This document shows positions 56,292 to 64,000 of a DNA stretch of 64,000 nucleotides, piece by piece. Location of the stretch: assembly GCF_900103585.1 (NCBI RefSeq), contig NZ_FNHV01000018.1, positions 62,001 through 126,000 of the forward strand. Reading direction: 5' to 3'. A model generated the notes under the pieces. That model saw nothing but the letters and a program-made list of their open reading frames with translations. It was not told the DNA's origin and did not search any database. Numbering within the stretch: the stretch's first letter is position 1; each line of letters opens with the position of its first letter. The translations under genes and the position numbers were made by a program. Source of the DNA: Streptomyces sp. cf386 (GTDB lineage: Bacteria; Actinomycetota; Actinomycetes; Streptomycetales; Streptomycetaceae).

Positions 56292-57488
56292 ATGACCACC
56301 TCTGCCAAACCACTCTCCGTCGCGGTCATCGGCGCCGGTATGGCCGGCCGCAGCCACGCCGCCGGGTACCGCAACGTGAACACGGTCTTCGGCGCCGGCC
56401 TGCCGCCGGTCCGGCTGGCCGCGATCGCCGACGCCAACGTCGCGCTCGGTGAGGACGCCGCGCGTCGCTACGGGTTCGAGACGGCGCTCCCCAGCTGGGA
56501 GGCCGTGGTCGAGGACCCGACGATCGACGCCGTCAGCATCGTCGTCGGCAACGCTCTGCACCGGCCGATCGCCGAGGCGCTGGTCGCCGCGGGCAAGCAT
56601 GTGCTCTGTGAGAAGCCGCTGGCCGGCTCGATGGAGGACGCCCGTGCGATGGCCGAGTTGGAGCGCACCGCCGAGGTCGTGACCTCGGTCGGGTACACCT
56701 TCCGGCGCGCCCCCGGCATCGCCGCGATCCGCGAGCATGTGCGGGGCGGCGAGCTCGGTGACCTGACCCTGTTCAGCGGTCGCTACTGGTGCGACTACGC
56801 GACCGACCCGAACGGGCCGCTGAGCTGGCGCTTCAAGGGCGGCCCGGGTTCCGGCGCGCTCGGCGACATCGGTTCGCACGTCATCGACGTCGCCGAGTAC
56901 GTCGCCGGGCCCATCGCCTCGGTGTCCGGCGCCTCGCTGTCGACGCAGATCCCGAAGCGGCCGTTGCCGCTGGGCGCGGTCGTCGGGCACAACGCGGCCC
57001 CTGTCTCGGACGAGTTCGGCGAGGTCGAGAACGAGGACACGGCGACCTTCACGGCCCGCTTCGAGTCCGGTCTCGTCGGCACCTTCTCGGTGACCCGCAC
57101 CGGTTTCGGGCTGCCCAACGGCCTCTTCTTCGACGTGCTGGGCGTCAGCGGCCGGGCCGCGTTCGACCAGCACCGGCCCGCCGAGTACCTCTTCGACGAC
57201 GCCCAGCCGGAGGCCCGTACGCGCGGCGCCCGGCAGATCATCGCCGGCCCGCAGATGCCGTACTTCGCGGGCGGTGTCCCGATGGAGGCGCCGGGTGTCG
57301 GCGCCAGCAACGGCGACAACTTCACCTACCAGGCCCGGGCGTTCCTCGACCAGGTCGCGGGGGTCGCCGAGCCGCTGCCGGCCTGCGCCACGTTCGCCGA
57401 CGCGCTGCGGACGATGGAGATCATCCAGGCCGTCGTCGAGTCCTCCCGCACCGACGGCGCGGCCGTCGCGGTCCCGCCCGTCGCCTGA
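56292..57488 (+). CDS. Gfo/Idh/MocA-family dehydrogenase, probable inositol dehydrogenase
   Basis: The 398-residue protein has the N-terminal NAD-binding motif VAVIGAGMAGRSHAAGYR (residues 10-27), the family EKPLAGS motif with catalytic lysine (about residue 110) and GDIGSHVIDVAEYV with the active-site histidine (about residue 198). In inositol clusters such proteins oxidise myo- or scyllo-inositol to the keto form. It has an Ala-rich N-terminal tail. The next gene follows after 31 bases. Confidence 0.85.
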   Translation: MTTSAKPLSVAVIGAGMAGRSHAAGYRNVNTVFGAGLPPVRLAAIADANVALGEDAARRYGFETALPSWEAVVEDPTIDAVSIVVGNALHRPIAEALVAAGKHVLCEKPLAGSMEDARAMAELERTAEVVTSVGYTFRRAPGIAAIREHVRGGELGDLTLFSGRYWCDYATDPNGPLSWRFKGGPGSGALGDIGSHVIDVAEYVAGPIASVSGASLSTQIPKRPLPLGAVVGHNAAPVSDEFGEVENEDTATFTARFESGLVGTFSVTRTGFGLPNGLFFDVLGVSGRAAFDQHRPAEYLFDDAQPEARTRGARQIIAGPQMPYFAGGVPMEAPGVGASNGDNFTYQARAFLDQVAGVAEPLPACATFADALRTMEIIQAVVESSRTDGAAVAVPPVA

Positions 57489-57519
57489 CCTCCCACACTT
57501 ATCTCCAAGGAGCACCCGC

Positions 57520-58518
57520 ATGGCCCTCAAGCTCGGCGCCTACACCGCCTGTCTGCACGACCGCACCCTCACCGACGCCCTCGACATCCTCAAGGAGAAC
57601 GGCCTGACCTCGGTCGAGGTCAACACCGGCGGCTTCATCCCCTCCCCGCACTGCCCGGTCGACCTGCTGCTGTCCTCGGCCAAGGCACGCGAGGAGTACC
57701 TGGCGACCTTCGCCGGCCGCGGCATGGAACTGACCGGCCTCAACTGCAACGGCAACCCGCTCAACCCGCTCCCGGGCGTCGGCCCGAAGCACGCCGACGA
57801 CCTGCGCCGCACCATCCGCCTCGCCGGCCTCCTCGGCGTCAAGCACGTGGTCACCATGTCCGGCACGCCGGGCTCCGACCCGGACGCCAAGTACCCCTCC
57901 TGGGTCGTGAACCCCTGGGACGGCGTCTACATGGACGTCCTGGACTACCAGTGGGGCGTGGCCGTCGAGTTCTGGAAGGAGATCGACGCCCTCGCCCGGG
58001 AGAACGACGTCCGGGTCGCCATCGAGATGCACCCGCACAACCTCGTGTTCTCGCCGGTGACCTTGAAGCGGCTGGTCGACGAGGGCGGCCTGACGAACGT
58101 GGGCGCGGAGATGGACCCGTCGCACCTGATGTGGCAGGGCATGGACGTCATCGCCTCCATCAAGTGGCTGGGCCCGCTGGTGTTCCACGCCGCCGCGAAG
58201 GACGCGACGCTGTGCCCCGGCGCCGACATCCGCGGCGTACTCGACACGTCGTTCACCCGCGTGCCGGCCGACGCCGAGGGCAAGGTGCCCACCGGTTACG
58301 GCTTCTGGTGCAACGCCTGGCCCGAGAACCCGGCGTGGAAGTTCGTCGCCGTCGGCCTCGGCAACGACGTGCCGTTCTGGACCGAGTTCCTCGGCGCCCT
58401 CGCCGAGATCGACCCGGACATGGCCGTGAACATCGAGCACGAGGACGCCGCCTACTCGCAGACCGAGGGCCTCGCCCTGGCCGCGAAGAACCTGCACACC
58501 GCGGCGGCGGCCTTGTAG
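57520..58518 (+). CDS. TIM-barrel sugar phosphate isomerase/epimerase (possible IolE role)
   Basis: The 332-residue xylose-isomerase-like protein has VEVNTGGFIPSPHCPVD (about residues 32-48), metal-type residues in VAIEMHPHNLVFSP (about residue 165), DPSHLMWQGMD (about 200) and HAAAKDATL (about 223). It is longer than canonical IolE and does not show IolE's typical start, but it directly follows the dehydrogenase and could dehydrate 2-keto-inositol. AAGGAG precedes ATG 57520. A terminator-like hairpin follows. Confidence 0.75.
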   Translation: MALKLGAYTACLHDRTLTDALDILKENGLTSVEVNTGGFIPSPHCPVDLLLSSAKAREEYLATFAGRGMELTGLNCNGNPLNPLPGVGPKHADDLRRTIRLAGLLGVKHVVTMSGTPGSDPDAKYPSWVVNPWDGVYMDVLDYQWGVAVEFWKEIDALARENDVRVAIEMHPHNLVFSPVTLKRLVDEGGLTNVGAEMDPSHLMWQGMDVIASIKWLGPLVFHAAAKDATLCPGADIRGVLDTSFTRVPADAEGKVPTGYGFWCNAWPENPAWKFVAVGLGNDVPFWTEFLGALAEIDPDMAVNIEHEDAAYSQTEGLALAAKNLHTAAAAL

Positions 58519-58530
58519 CCCGGCCGCGTC

Positions 58531-58569
58531 ACATGGCCCTGCCCCCGCCAGTCGGGTGCGGGGCCATGT
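58531..58569 (+). terminator. terminator after the inositol operon
   Basis: ACATGGCCC (58531-58539) pairs perfectly with GGGCCATGT (58561-58569), loop 21 bases, 13 bases after the last inositol gene. Confidence 0.75.
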
Positions 58570-58573
58570 CGCG

Positions 58574-58618
58574 TTCCGGTACGGGCTGTTGCGGTACGGA
58601 CTGTTCCGGTACGGACCC
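58574..58618. repeat. 15-bp tandem repeat in the GntR relic
   Basis: TTCCGGTACGGGCTG, TTGCGGTACGGACTG and TTCCGGTACGGACCC follow each other directly. On the minus strand they encode the PEQSVPQQPVPE stretch of the relic. They probably expanded after the gene decayed. Confidence 0.7.
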
Positions 58619-59004
58619 GCCGGCGTTCAGGTGCTCCCGCAGCCACTGCTCCGTACTGCTGGAGACGGCCTCCCGCATCGCGTCAAGGTGCCGCTTCACC
58701 TCGGCCAGGTCCTCGTCGGAGATCCGGGCGACGGCCAGCGCCTTGACCGCCTCACGGGCGAGGTTGCGGGACAGCCCCAACTGGGCGGCGAGGTCGGGTT
58801 CTGGGGCAGCGTCGAGCCCGGGGGCAGCGCGCCCGAGCGGATCAGCTTACCGAGCTGGTCGATGGCCCTGTCCGTCAGAGACATGCGATGTCTCCCCTTG
58901 GGCAATCAACGTCATTCATCACCAACCGGTCAACTCCCCTATCTCAGCAGGCACATTCATCCCTGCACACCCGTTGACAGTAGTAGGTCCCATGCCTGAC
59001 GTTC

Positions 59005-61227
59005 ATGCGTATGTCGCAGTCGATCAGCAGGCGCAGGTTACTTGCCGGTGCCACGGCCGTCGTGACGGCCGCGGTGGCCACCGATGTGTTCGCTGCCGGA
59101 AGTGCGCCGGCCGCCCCGAGGACCTACCAGCCCACCTGGGACTCCGTGAACCGACACCCCGCCGCCCCCGAGTGGTTCAGGGACGCCAAGTTTGGCATCT
59201 ACTTCCACTGGGGCGTCTTCAGCGTCCCCGCGTACGACAGCGAGTGGTATCCGCGCAACATGTACGTGCCGGACAGCAAGGCGAACAAGCATCACATCGC
59301 CACCTACGGCGACCCGTCCGACTGGCCGTTCCACCACTTCATCGACGGCGCGGACGATCTGGCGGGAAACCACCAGGAGTTCGCGCCGAAGCTCAAGTCC
59401 GAGGGCGGCGCCTTCGACCCCGACGAGTGGGCGCAGCTCTTCGTGGACGCCGGTGCGCGGTTCGCCGGCCCGGTCGCCGAGCACCACGACGGCTACTCGA
59501 TGTGGGACAGCCAGGTCAACGAGTGGAACTCCGTGCGCAGGGGCCCGCGCCTCGACCTGCTGAAGCTGTTCACCGACGCCATCCGCGCCAAGCAACTGAA
59601 GCTGCTGGTGGCGATGCACCACGCGTACAACTACACCGGCTACTACGAGTACGCGCCGGCGCAGTCGGACGAGAGCCTGAAGAAGCTGTACGGGCAGCTC
59701 GGTCCGGAGCAGGAGAACCAGCTCTGGTACGACAAGCTCAAGGAGGTCGTCGACCGGGCCGAGCCGGACATCCTCTGGCAGGACTGGCGGCTGGACCACG
59801 TCGACGAGCGGCAGCGGCTGAACTTCCTGGCGTACTACTACAACCAGGCCGACAGGTGGGGCCGGGAAGTCGTCGCCACCTACAAGGACGGGTTCAACAG
59901 CCACGGGCAGGTCTTCGACTACGAGCGGGGCGGCCCGGCCGACCTCACCGCGCCCTACTGGTTGACCGACGACAGCATCTCCAGCTCCAGTTGGTGCTAC
60001 ACCGAGGGCATCGGCTACTACTCACTGGCCCAGATGCTGCACTCGTTCATCGACCGGGTCAGCAAGAACGGCAACATGCTGCTCAACATCGCCCCCAAGG
60101 CCGACGGCACCATTCCGCAGGGCCAGCGCGACATCCTGCTCGGCATCGGCGACTATCTGAAGCGCTTCGGCGAGTCGGTCTACGGCACCCGGGCCTGGAC
60201 GGCGTACGGCGAGGGCCCGACGAAGATGGGCGGCGGCTCCTTCACCCGGCCCACGGCAGGCACCGCCCAGGACATCCGCTTCACCCGGAACAAGGCGAAC
60301 ACAGTCCTGTACGCCACCGTCCTGGGCCGGCCCGGCAGTTCGCTGACGATCGGGACCCTGGCGTCCGACCGCATCGCCCTGGACTCACTGTCGTCGGTGC
60401 AGTTGCTGAACGCGACGGCCGGCACCTACATCGACCTCCCCGCCCCGACCCAGGACGCCACCGGCCTGAGGGTGACACTCCCGCCGACGGTTCCGTTCGA
60501 CGCCCCCGCCTACGTCCTGAAGCTCCGTTTCTCCGGCCGGATTCCGGCACTGCGTCCGCTCACCGGCGCGGTGGCCTTCAACGGCTTCGGCTACGGCGGC
60601 GACAGCGCCGCTCTCCCCCTCGGGGGCTACACCGCCGAGCAGTTGACCCTCGCGGGACTGCCGCCCCGTACCCTCTCCTCCCTCAGACTTGCCCCCGGGT
60701 ACGAGCTCGTCGGCTACTCGGGCGACGACTTCACGGGCACCTCCTGGACCTTCACGGCCGACAACGCCGGAATCCGGAAGCGGATCACCTCCCTCAAGGT
60801 CGTGTTCAACCCGTCGGCCCACTTCCGGATCACCAACGTCACCAACGGCCTGGCCCTGGACAGCGGCGGCGACGTCCCCTCCGGCTCCGTCCTGAAGCAA
60901 TGGACCTGGGACGCCTCCCCGAACCTGCAGTGGCAAGCGGTCGACCTCGGCAACGGCTACTACAAGCTGGTCAACCGCGCCAACGGCATGGTCGCCGACG
61001 GATGGGGCGCCACGAGCGACGGCGCCACCGCCCGACAGGCCGACTGGAACGGCGGCACCGATCAGCAGTGGCTGATCATCCACCGCGGCGACGACCGGTA
61101 CTCCCTCGCCAACCGCACCACGGGTCTCGTCCTGGACGGCGGCGGCAAGGTGTCCGCCGGCTCCGTCACCAAGCAGTGGACGTGGGGCGCCTCCACCAAC
61201 CTGCTGTGGACGTTCACCGAGTCCTGA
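59005..61227 (+). CDS. Tat-exported alpha-L-fucosidase (GH29) with C-terminal ricin-type lectin domain
   Basis: The 740-residue protein has a twin-arginine signal (SRRRLLAGATAVV, about residues 8-20). A GH29 catalytic domain (about 45-400) starts with WFRDAKFGIYFHWGVFSVP. PVAEHHDGYSMWDS (about residue 156) and DILWQDWRLD (about residue 253, probable nucleophile aspartate) are family landmarks, as is NGNMLLNIAPKADG. A beta-sandwich follows, and residues about 608-740 form a ricin-B/RICIN-like domain with three repeats of GLALDSGG...KQWTWD...QW type. It removes L-fucose from glycans outside the cell. The GntR relic upstream may have been its regulator. Confidence 0.9.
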   Translation: MRMSQSISRRRLLAGATAVVTAAVATDVFAAGSAPAAPRTYQPTWDSVNRHPAAPEWFRDAKFGIYFHWGVFSVPAYDSEWYPRNMYVPDSKANKHHIATYGDPSDWPFHHFIDGADDLAGNHQEFAPKLKSEGGAFDPDEWAQLFVDAGARFAGPVAEHHDGYSMWDSQVNEWNSVRRGPRLDLLKLFTDAIRAKQLKLLVAMHHAYNYTGYYEYAPAQSDESLKKLYGQLGPEQENQLWYDKLKEVVDRAEPDILWQDWRLDHVDERQRLNFLAYYYNQADRWGREVVATYKDGFNSHGQVFDYERGGPADLTAPYWLTDDSISSSSWCYTEGIGYYSLAQMLHSFIDRVSKNGNMLLNIAPKADGTIPQGQRDILLGIGDYLKRFGESVYGTRAWTAYGEGPTKMGGGSFTRPTAGTAQDIRFTRNKANTVLYATVLGRPGSSLTIGTLASDRIALDSLSSVQLLNATAGTYIDLPAPTQDATGLRVTLPPTVPFDAPAYVLKLRFSGRIPALRPLTGAVAFNGFGYGGDSAALPLGGYTAEQLTLAGLPPRTLSSLRLAPGYELVGYSGDDFTGTSWTFTADNAGIRKRITSLKVVFNPSAHFRITNVTNGLALDSGGDVPSGSVLKQWTWDASPNLQWQAVDLGNGYYKLVNRANGMVADGWGATSDGATARQADWNGGTDQQWLIIHRGDDRYSLANRTTGLVLDGGGKVSAGSVTKQWTWGASTNLLWTFTES

Positions 61228-61261
61228 TCGACAGCTCCGGCGCCCCCGCCCGGCTCAGCCA

Positions 61262-62695
61262 TCAGCTCGTCACACGGAAGGTGGCGTCGGCGCGTGCCGT
61301 GGCGGTGGTGACGGGGTCGAGCTTCAGTTGGTAGGCGTAGTGCCGGATGTAGCGGTCGGGGTGGTTGTAGGACCGGAACGACGACCAGCTTCCGTCGGCG
61401 AGCCCGGCGACCTGGTGGAAGGTGGCGTCCGCGGCGAAGGCGGTGGTGCCGTCGTAGTAGGCGAGTTGGAAGTCGGATCCGTCGTGCCGCAGGAAGTAGC
61501 CGGGGAAGTTCACCGACTCGAAGGAGACGGTGCCGGAGCCCGCGAGCCCGGTCCTCAGCCGGAACCGGGCGTCGTCGGCGGGGCTGACGCTCGGGTCGAT
61601 GCGTACGTCGAAGTTGGTGTGCCGTACGTACCGGTCCTGGAAGTTGTACGACTGCAGCCGGCCGGCGGTCGCGGCGGGCCAGCGTGTCTGCACCCGGCTC
61701 TCCTCAGCGGCCGTCAGGTTCAGGATGGAACCGTGGCGCTTCTTGGTGCCGCCAAGGGAGTACGAGCCCGACGCCGGGAGCTTGAAGGCGCCGGGGGCGG
61801 ACGGGTTGGTCGTCAGGACCGGCATGTAGCCCTTTCCGGCCGCGTACTGGTCGAGGTACAGGGTCCACTCGTCACGGTCCCGGAACTTCATCCACATCGG
61901 GCCCTCGACCTGGGAGCCGGTCAGGCCGATGCCGGAGAGGTTGCCGAGGCCGGTCCACGAGCCGAGGATCGAGTTGCTGCCTTCGAGGGTGATCTGGCCG
62001 TCACCGGAGGCCCGGACATAGCGGAAGTTGCCGACGCCGGACGGCACCTCGACGATCTGGGTGTCGATGATGCCCTGGGTGCCCGGGCGGTCGATGTAGA
62101 CCTGCGGGGTGGTGATCGTACGGAAGTCCGTGGTGCGGGCGGCGTAGATACGGTGCTTCAGCACGCCGTTCAGGGTCGCGTTGGTCGCCCAGTACAGGAC
62201 GTAGTCGTTCGTGGCCGGGTTCCAAATCGCTTCCGGCGCCCACGCGTTGCGCCCGTCGGGGATCGCGCCGGCGACGTTGAGCAGCCATGGCTGCGACCAG
62301 GTGACCAGGTCCTTCGACTCCCACACGACGAGGTTGCGGCTGCCGTTGTTGATGGCGTCGTCCCATGACTGCCCGCAGCCGATGCACAGGTCGGTCGCGA
62401 TGATCCAGTAGCGGTCGCCGTTCGGGGAGCGGACCAGCGCGGGGTCGCGCACCCCGCGCGTGCCCACGGTGGAACGCAGGGTCATCCCGCCACCGTTGAG
62501 GTCGTTCCAGTGCAGGCCGTCCGCGCTGTGCGAGAAGTAGATCTGCTGACCGGTGGCCCCCTCCCCGATGAAGTGCGTCATCAGGTAGCCGGCGTCTGCG
62601 GCGGCTGCCCGGTCCGGTGCGGTCAGGGCTTGGCCGGTGAGGAGGAGGCAGGCGGCGACCAGTATCGCCGTCAGCCGGGCGAGAACCGCGGACAT
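61262..62695 (-). CDS. secreted GH43-type glycosidase with AbfB (CBM42) domain
   Basis: The 477-residue protein has a signal peptide (hydrophobic LTAILVAACLLLTG, cleavage near AAAAD). A five-bladed propeller catalytic domain (about 35-330) has GVRDPALVRSPNGDRYWIIA with the conserved acidic residue, ..NAWAPEAIWNP and SQVEGPMWMKF holding the probable acid glutamates. The C-terminal AbfB arabinose-binding domain (about 345-477) has two similar repeats with SYNFQDRYVRH and SYNHPDRYIRH. It probably attacks arabinofuranosyl side chains. It converges on the fucosidase gene. Confidence 0.85.
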   Translation of the reverse strand: MSAVLARLTAILVAACLLLTGQALTAPDRAAAADAGYLMTHFIGEGATGQQIYFSHSADGLHWNDLNGGGMTLRSTVGTRGVRDPALVRSPNGDRYWIIATDLCIGCGQSWDDAINNGSRNLVVWESKDLVTWSQPWLLNVAGAIPDGRNAWAPEAIWNPATNDYVLYWATNATLNGVLKHRIYAARTTDFRTITTPQVYIDRPGTQGIIDTQIVEVPSGVGNFRYVRASGDGQITLEGSNSILGSWTGLGNLSGIGLTGSQVEGPMWMKFRDRDEWTLYLDQYAAGKGYMPVLTTNPSAPGAFKLPASGSYSLGGTKKRHGSILNLTAAEESRVQTRWPAATAGRLQSYNFQDRYVRHTNFDVRIDPSVSPADDARFRLRTGLAGSGTVSFESVNFPGYFLRHDGSDFQLAYYDGTTAFAADATFHQVAGLADGSWSSFRSYNHPDRYIRHYAYQLKLDPVTTATARADATFRVTS

Positions 62696-62710
62696 GCGCG
62701 TCTCCTATCC

Positions 62711-62770
62711 AGGGCGTTCGATATATCGTACGACGTTCGCAGAATCGGGCAGACGTTAAGGGCGTTCGAA
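62711..62770. promoter_or_regulatory. repeated AGGGCGTTCGA and palindrome between the GH43 and oxidoreductase genes
   Basis: AGGGCGTTCGA occurs at 62711-62721 and 62759-62769. The first copy runs into the palindrome CGATATATCG (62719-62728) and then CGTACG (62727-62732). The divergent genes share this region. GntR-type regulators often bind such AT-centred palindromes, so an operator is likely. Confidence 0.5.
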
Positions 62771-62899
62771 TGGACACGTCAATACTTCCGACATGCGCAC
62801 CCCATCCCCGGGACGGAAGGGGAAAGGATTGGAAAGGGTTGCCAGAACACGCAGCACCACGCCATGCCCGACAACTCCCCTCTTCGAATGGAGACTTGC

Positions 62900-64000
62900 A
62901 TGCCTCAGGGCACCGCACGCCGCCGAGCCGCCGTGGTCGGCCTGGGCGCCCGCGCCCGGCTGTTCACCCAGGCGCTGGCCGGTCCCTACGCGGACCGGAT
63001 CGAGCTGGCAGCCTTCTGCGATGTCAACGCCCACCGGATGGCCGTCCACGACGCCTGGCTCACGGACGCCCACCCGGGACGGCCGCCCGTACCGACGTAC
63101 GCCGCCGAGGACTTCGACGCGATGTTGCGCCGCGAGCGGATCGACCTGGTCGTGGTGTGCACGGTGGACCGCACCCATGACGACTACATCGTGCGAGCCC
63201 TCGAAGCGGGCTGCGACGTGATCACCGAGAAGCCCATGACGACGGACGCCGACAAGGCCCGCCGCATCCTGGACGCGCGGCGGCGCACCGGCCGCGAGGT
63301 CCGGGTGGCCTTCAACTACCGCTACAACCCGGTGCATTCGGCCGTACGGGAACACCTCGCGGCCGGTGCGATCGGCGAGGTCGGCTCGGTGCACTTCGAG
63401 TGGCTGCTCGACCTGCGGCACGGCGCCGACTACTTCCGCCGCTGGCACCGCGACAAGGCCAACTCCGGTGGCCTGATGGTGCACAAGTCCACCCACCACT
63501 TCGACCTGGTCAACTGGTGGCTGGGCACCCGGCCCGAGACTGTCTACGCCCAGGGCGGCCTCTTCTTCTACGGCGACCAGGCCGGCCGGCGCCGCGGCCT
63601 CGCCCGGGACTACGACCGCGCCCACGGCTCCCCCGCCGCCGAGACCGACCCCTTCGCCGTGCACCTGTCCGACTCGGCCGTGCTCAGCGCGCTGTACCTG
63701 GACGCGGAGGCCGAGGACGGCTACCACCGCGACCAGAACGTGTTCGCCCCCGGCGTGACGATCGAGGACGACATGGCGGTGCTGGTCCGGTACGCCACGG
63801 GCGCCACCCTGACGTACCACCTCACCGCGTACTCCCCGTGGGAGGGCTACCGGATCGCCTTCAACGGCAGCGAGGGACGCCTCGAACTGCTCGTGGAGGA
63901 GTCGACGTGGACCCGTCCCCGCGTGCGGACCGGCAGTTCCGAGCCCGTCCTGCACGGCGCCGAGACGGACCACAACGCCGGGCGCACCGAGCTGCTGCTG
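62900..64000 (+). CDS. Gfo/Idh/MocA-family oxidoreductase, 3' end missing
   Basis: The frame is open from ATG 62900 to the window end (367 codons seen). It has the NAD-binding start AAVVGLGARARLFTQAL (residues 11-27), FCDVNAHRMAVHD, EKPMTTDADKARRIL with the catalytic-type lysine (about residue 107), FNYRYNPVHSAVREHL, and GGLMVHKSTHHFDLVNWWLG with the active-site histidine (about residue 196). The family oxidises or reduces sugars with NAD(P). ATG 62900 is preferred to the in-frame ATG 62888 because GGAGA lies five bases before it. It may act on sugars freed by the neighbouring glycosidases. Confidence 0.88.
   Translation, partial: MPQGTARRRAAVVGLGARARLFTQALAGPYADRIELAAFCDVNAHRMAVHDAWLTDAHPGRPPVPTYAAEDFDAMLRRERIDLVVVCTVDRTHDDYIVRALEAGCDVITEKPMTTDADKARRILDARRRTGREVRVAFNYRYNPVHSAVREHLAAGAIGEVGSVHFEWLLDLRHGADYFRRWHRDKANSGGLMVHKSTHHFDLVNWWLGTRPETVYAQGGLFFYGDQAGRRRGLARDYDRAHGSPAAETDPFAVHLSDSAVLSALYLDAEAEDGYHRDQNVFAPGVTIEDDMAVLVRYATGATLTYHLTAYSPWEGYRIAFNGSEGRLELLVEESTWTRPRVRTGSSEPVLHGAETDHNAGRTELLL

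Larger units (their letters stand above)
58529..58884 (-). pseudogene. decayed GntR-family regulator (frameshift and internal deletions)
   Basis: The first frame from ATG 58884 reads MSLTDRAIDQLGKLIRSG and then loses the GntR pattern near LPQNP. One base inserted there restores EPDLAAQLGLSRNLAREAVKA, the rest of the GntR recognition helix, in the frame used by 58529-58780. That frame then jumps from ALAVARI directly to SDEDLAEVKRHLDAM, which belongs to the middle of an FCD domain, and again to EQWLREHL, which belongs near its end. The wing and most of the FCD domain are missing. It is a relic of a sugar-acid type GntR regulator. Confidence 0.7.

Noticed and set aside
57951..61334. 1127-residue ORF on the plus strand
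   Set aside because: It is an out-of-frame reading through the isomerase and the fucosidase genes, rich in Arg, Pro and Gly.

Overview
The window is high-GC DNA with dense GC-rich codon use, GTG/TTG starts, GTGA/ATGA stop-start overlaps, twin-arginine exported enzymes, a WhiB-like gene and a pcaV-pcaIJFHGBL cluster. Together these point to a Streptomyces chromosome. I see no IS element, prophage, CRISPR array, rRNA or intact tRNA. The first and last genes are cut by the window edges.

Layout. 1-9.3 kb: the 3' part of an ABC-F ATPase gene, a short UvrA-like ATPase, a DDAH-type hydrolase, an acyl-ACP desaturase behind three 15-bp operator-like repeats, a stretch with tRNA-like remnants, a WhiB-like gene, a two-domain VOC protein, and a second ABC-F gene behind what looks like a peptide-controlled attenuator. 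9.3-17.6 kb: degenerate 44-bp repeats, a LacI regulator, an ornithine-cyclodeaminase-like protein, a Tat-exported small laccase, and two translationally coupled secreted proteins (ThuA + PQQ-type sugar dehydrogenase; cupredoxin + 3-keto-disaccharide hydrolase). 17.6-22.3 kb: a stand-alone LigD-type polymerase and a LigC-type DNA ligase (divergent), a zinc dehydrogenase, and a DUF3048 lipoprotein. 22.3-29.4 kb: the protocatechuate branch of the beta-ketoadipate pathway with its MarR repressor PcaV. 29.4-43.2 kb: an SDR, an ATPase/TPR regulator interrupted by an in-frame TAA, an MHS transporter next to anmK, a DUF2510 protein, a TetR regulator with an operator array in front of a PAP2 and a DMT-type gene, phospholipase C, and another MHS transporter. 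43.2-58.5 kb: a myo-inositol locus with a LacI regulator, a ribose-type ABC importer, iolC, an aldolase-like protein, iolB, iolD, mmsA, an IolT-type transporter, a Gfo/Idh/MocA dehydrogenase and two TIM-barrel isomerases. 58.5-64 kb: a decayed GntR gene, a GH29 fucosidase with a ricin-type lectin domain, a GH43-type arabinosidase with an AbfB domain, and a truncated Gfo/Idh/MocA oxidoreductase.

How the parts work together. PcaHG, PcaB, PcaL, PcaIJ and PcaF carry protocatechuate to succinyl-CoA and acetyl-CoA. The inositol genes import inositol, oxidise it, open the ring, phosphorylate the product and finish with a semialdehyde dehydrogenase. Two promoters in this locus carry the same 14-bp palindrome TTAAAGCGCTTTAA just downstream of a TTGACA-type promoter, which makes the LacI protein its likely repressor. 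The most interesting regulatory element is the ABC-F leader at 7550-7640. A seven-codon ORF there has a 5' end perfectly complementary to the sequence between the Shine-Dalgarno region and the ATG of the resistance-type ATPase.
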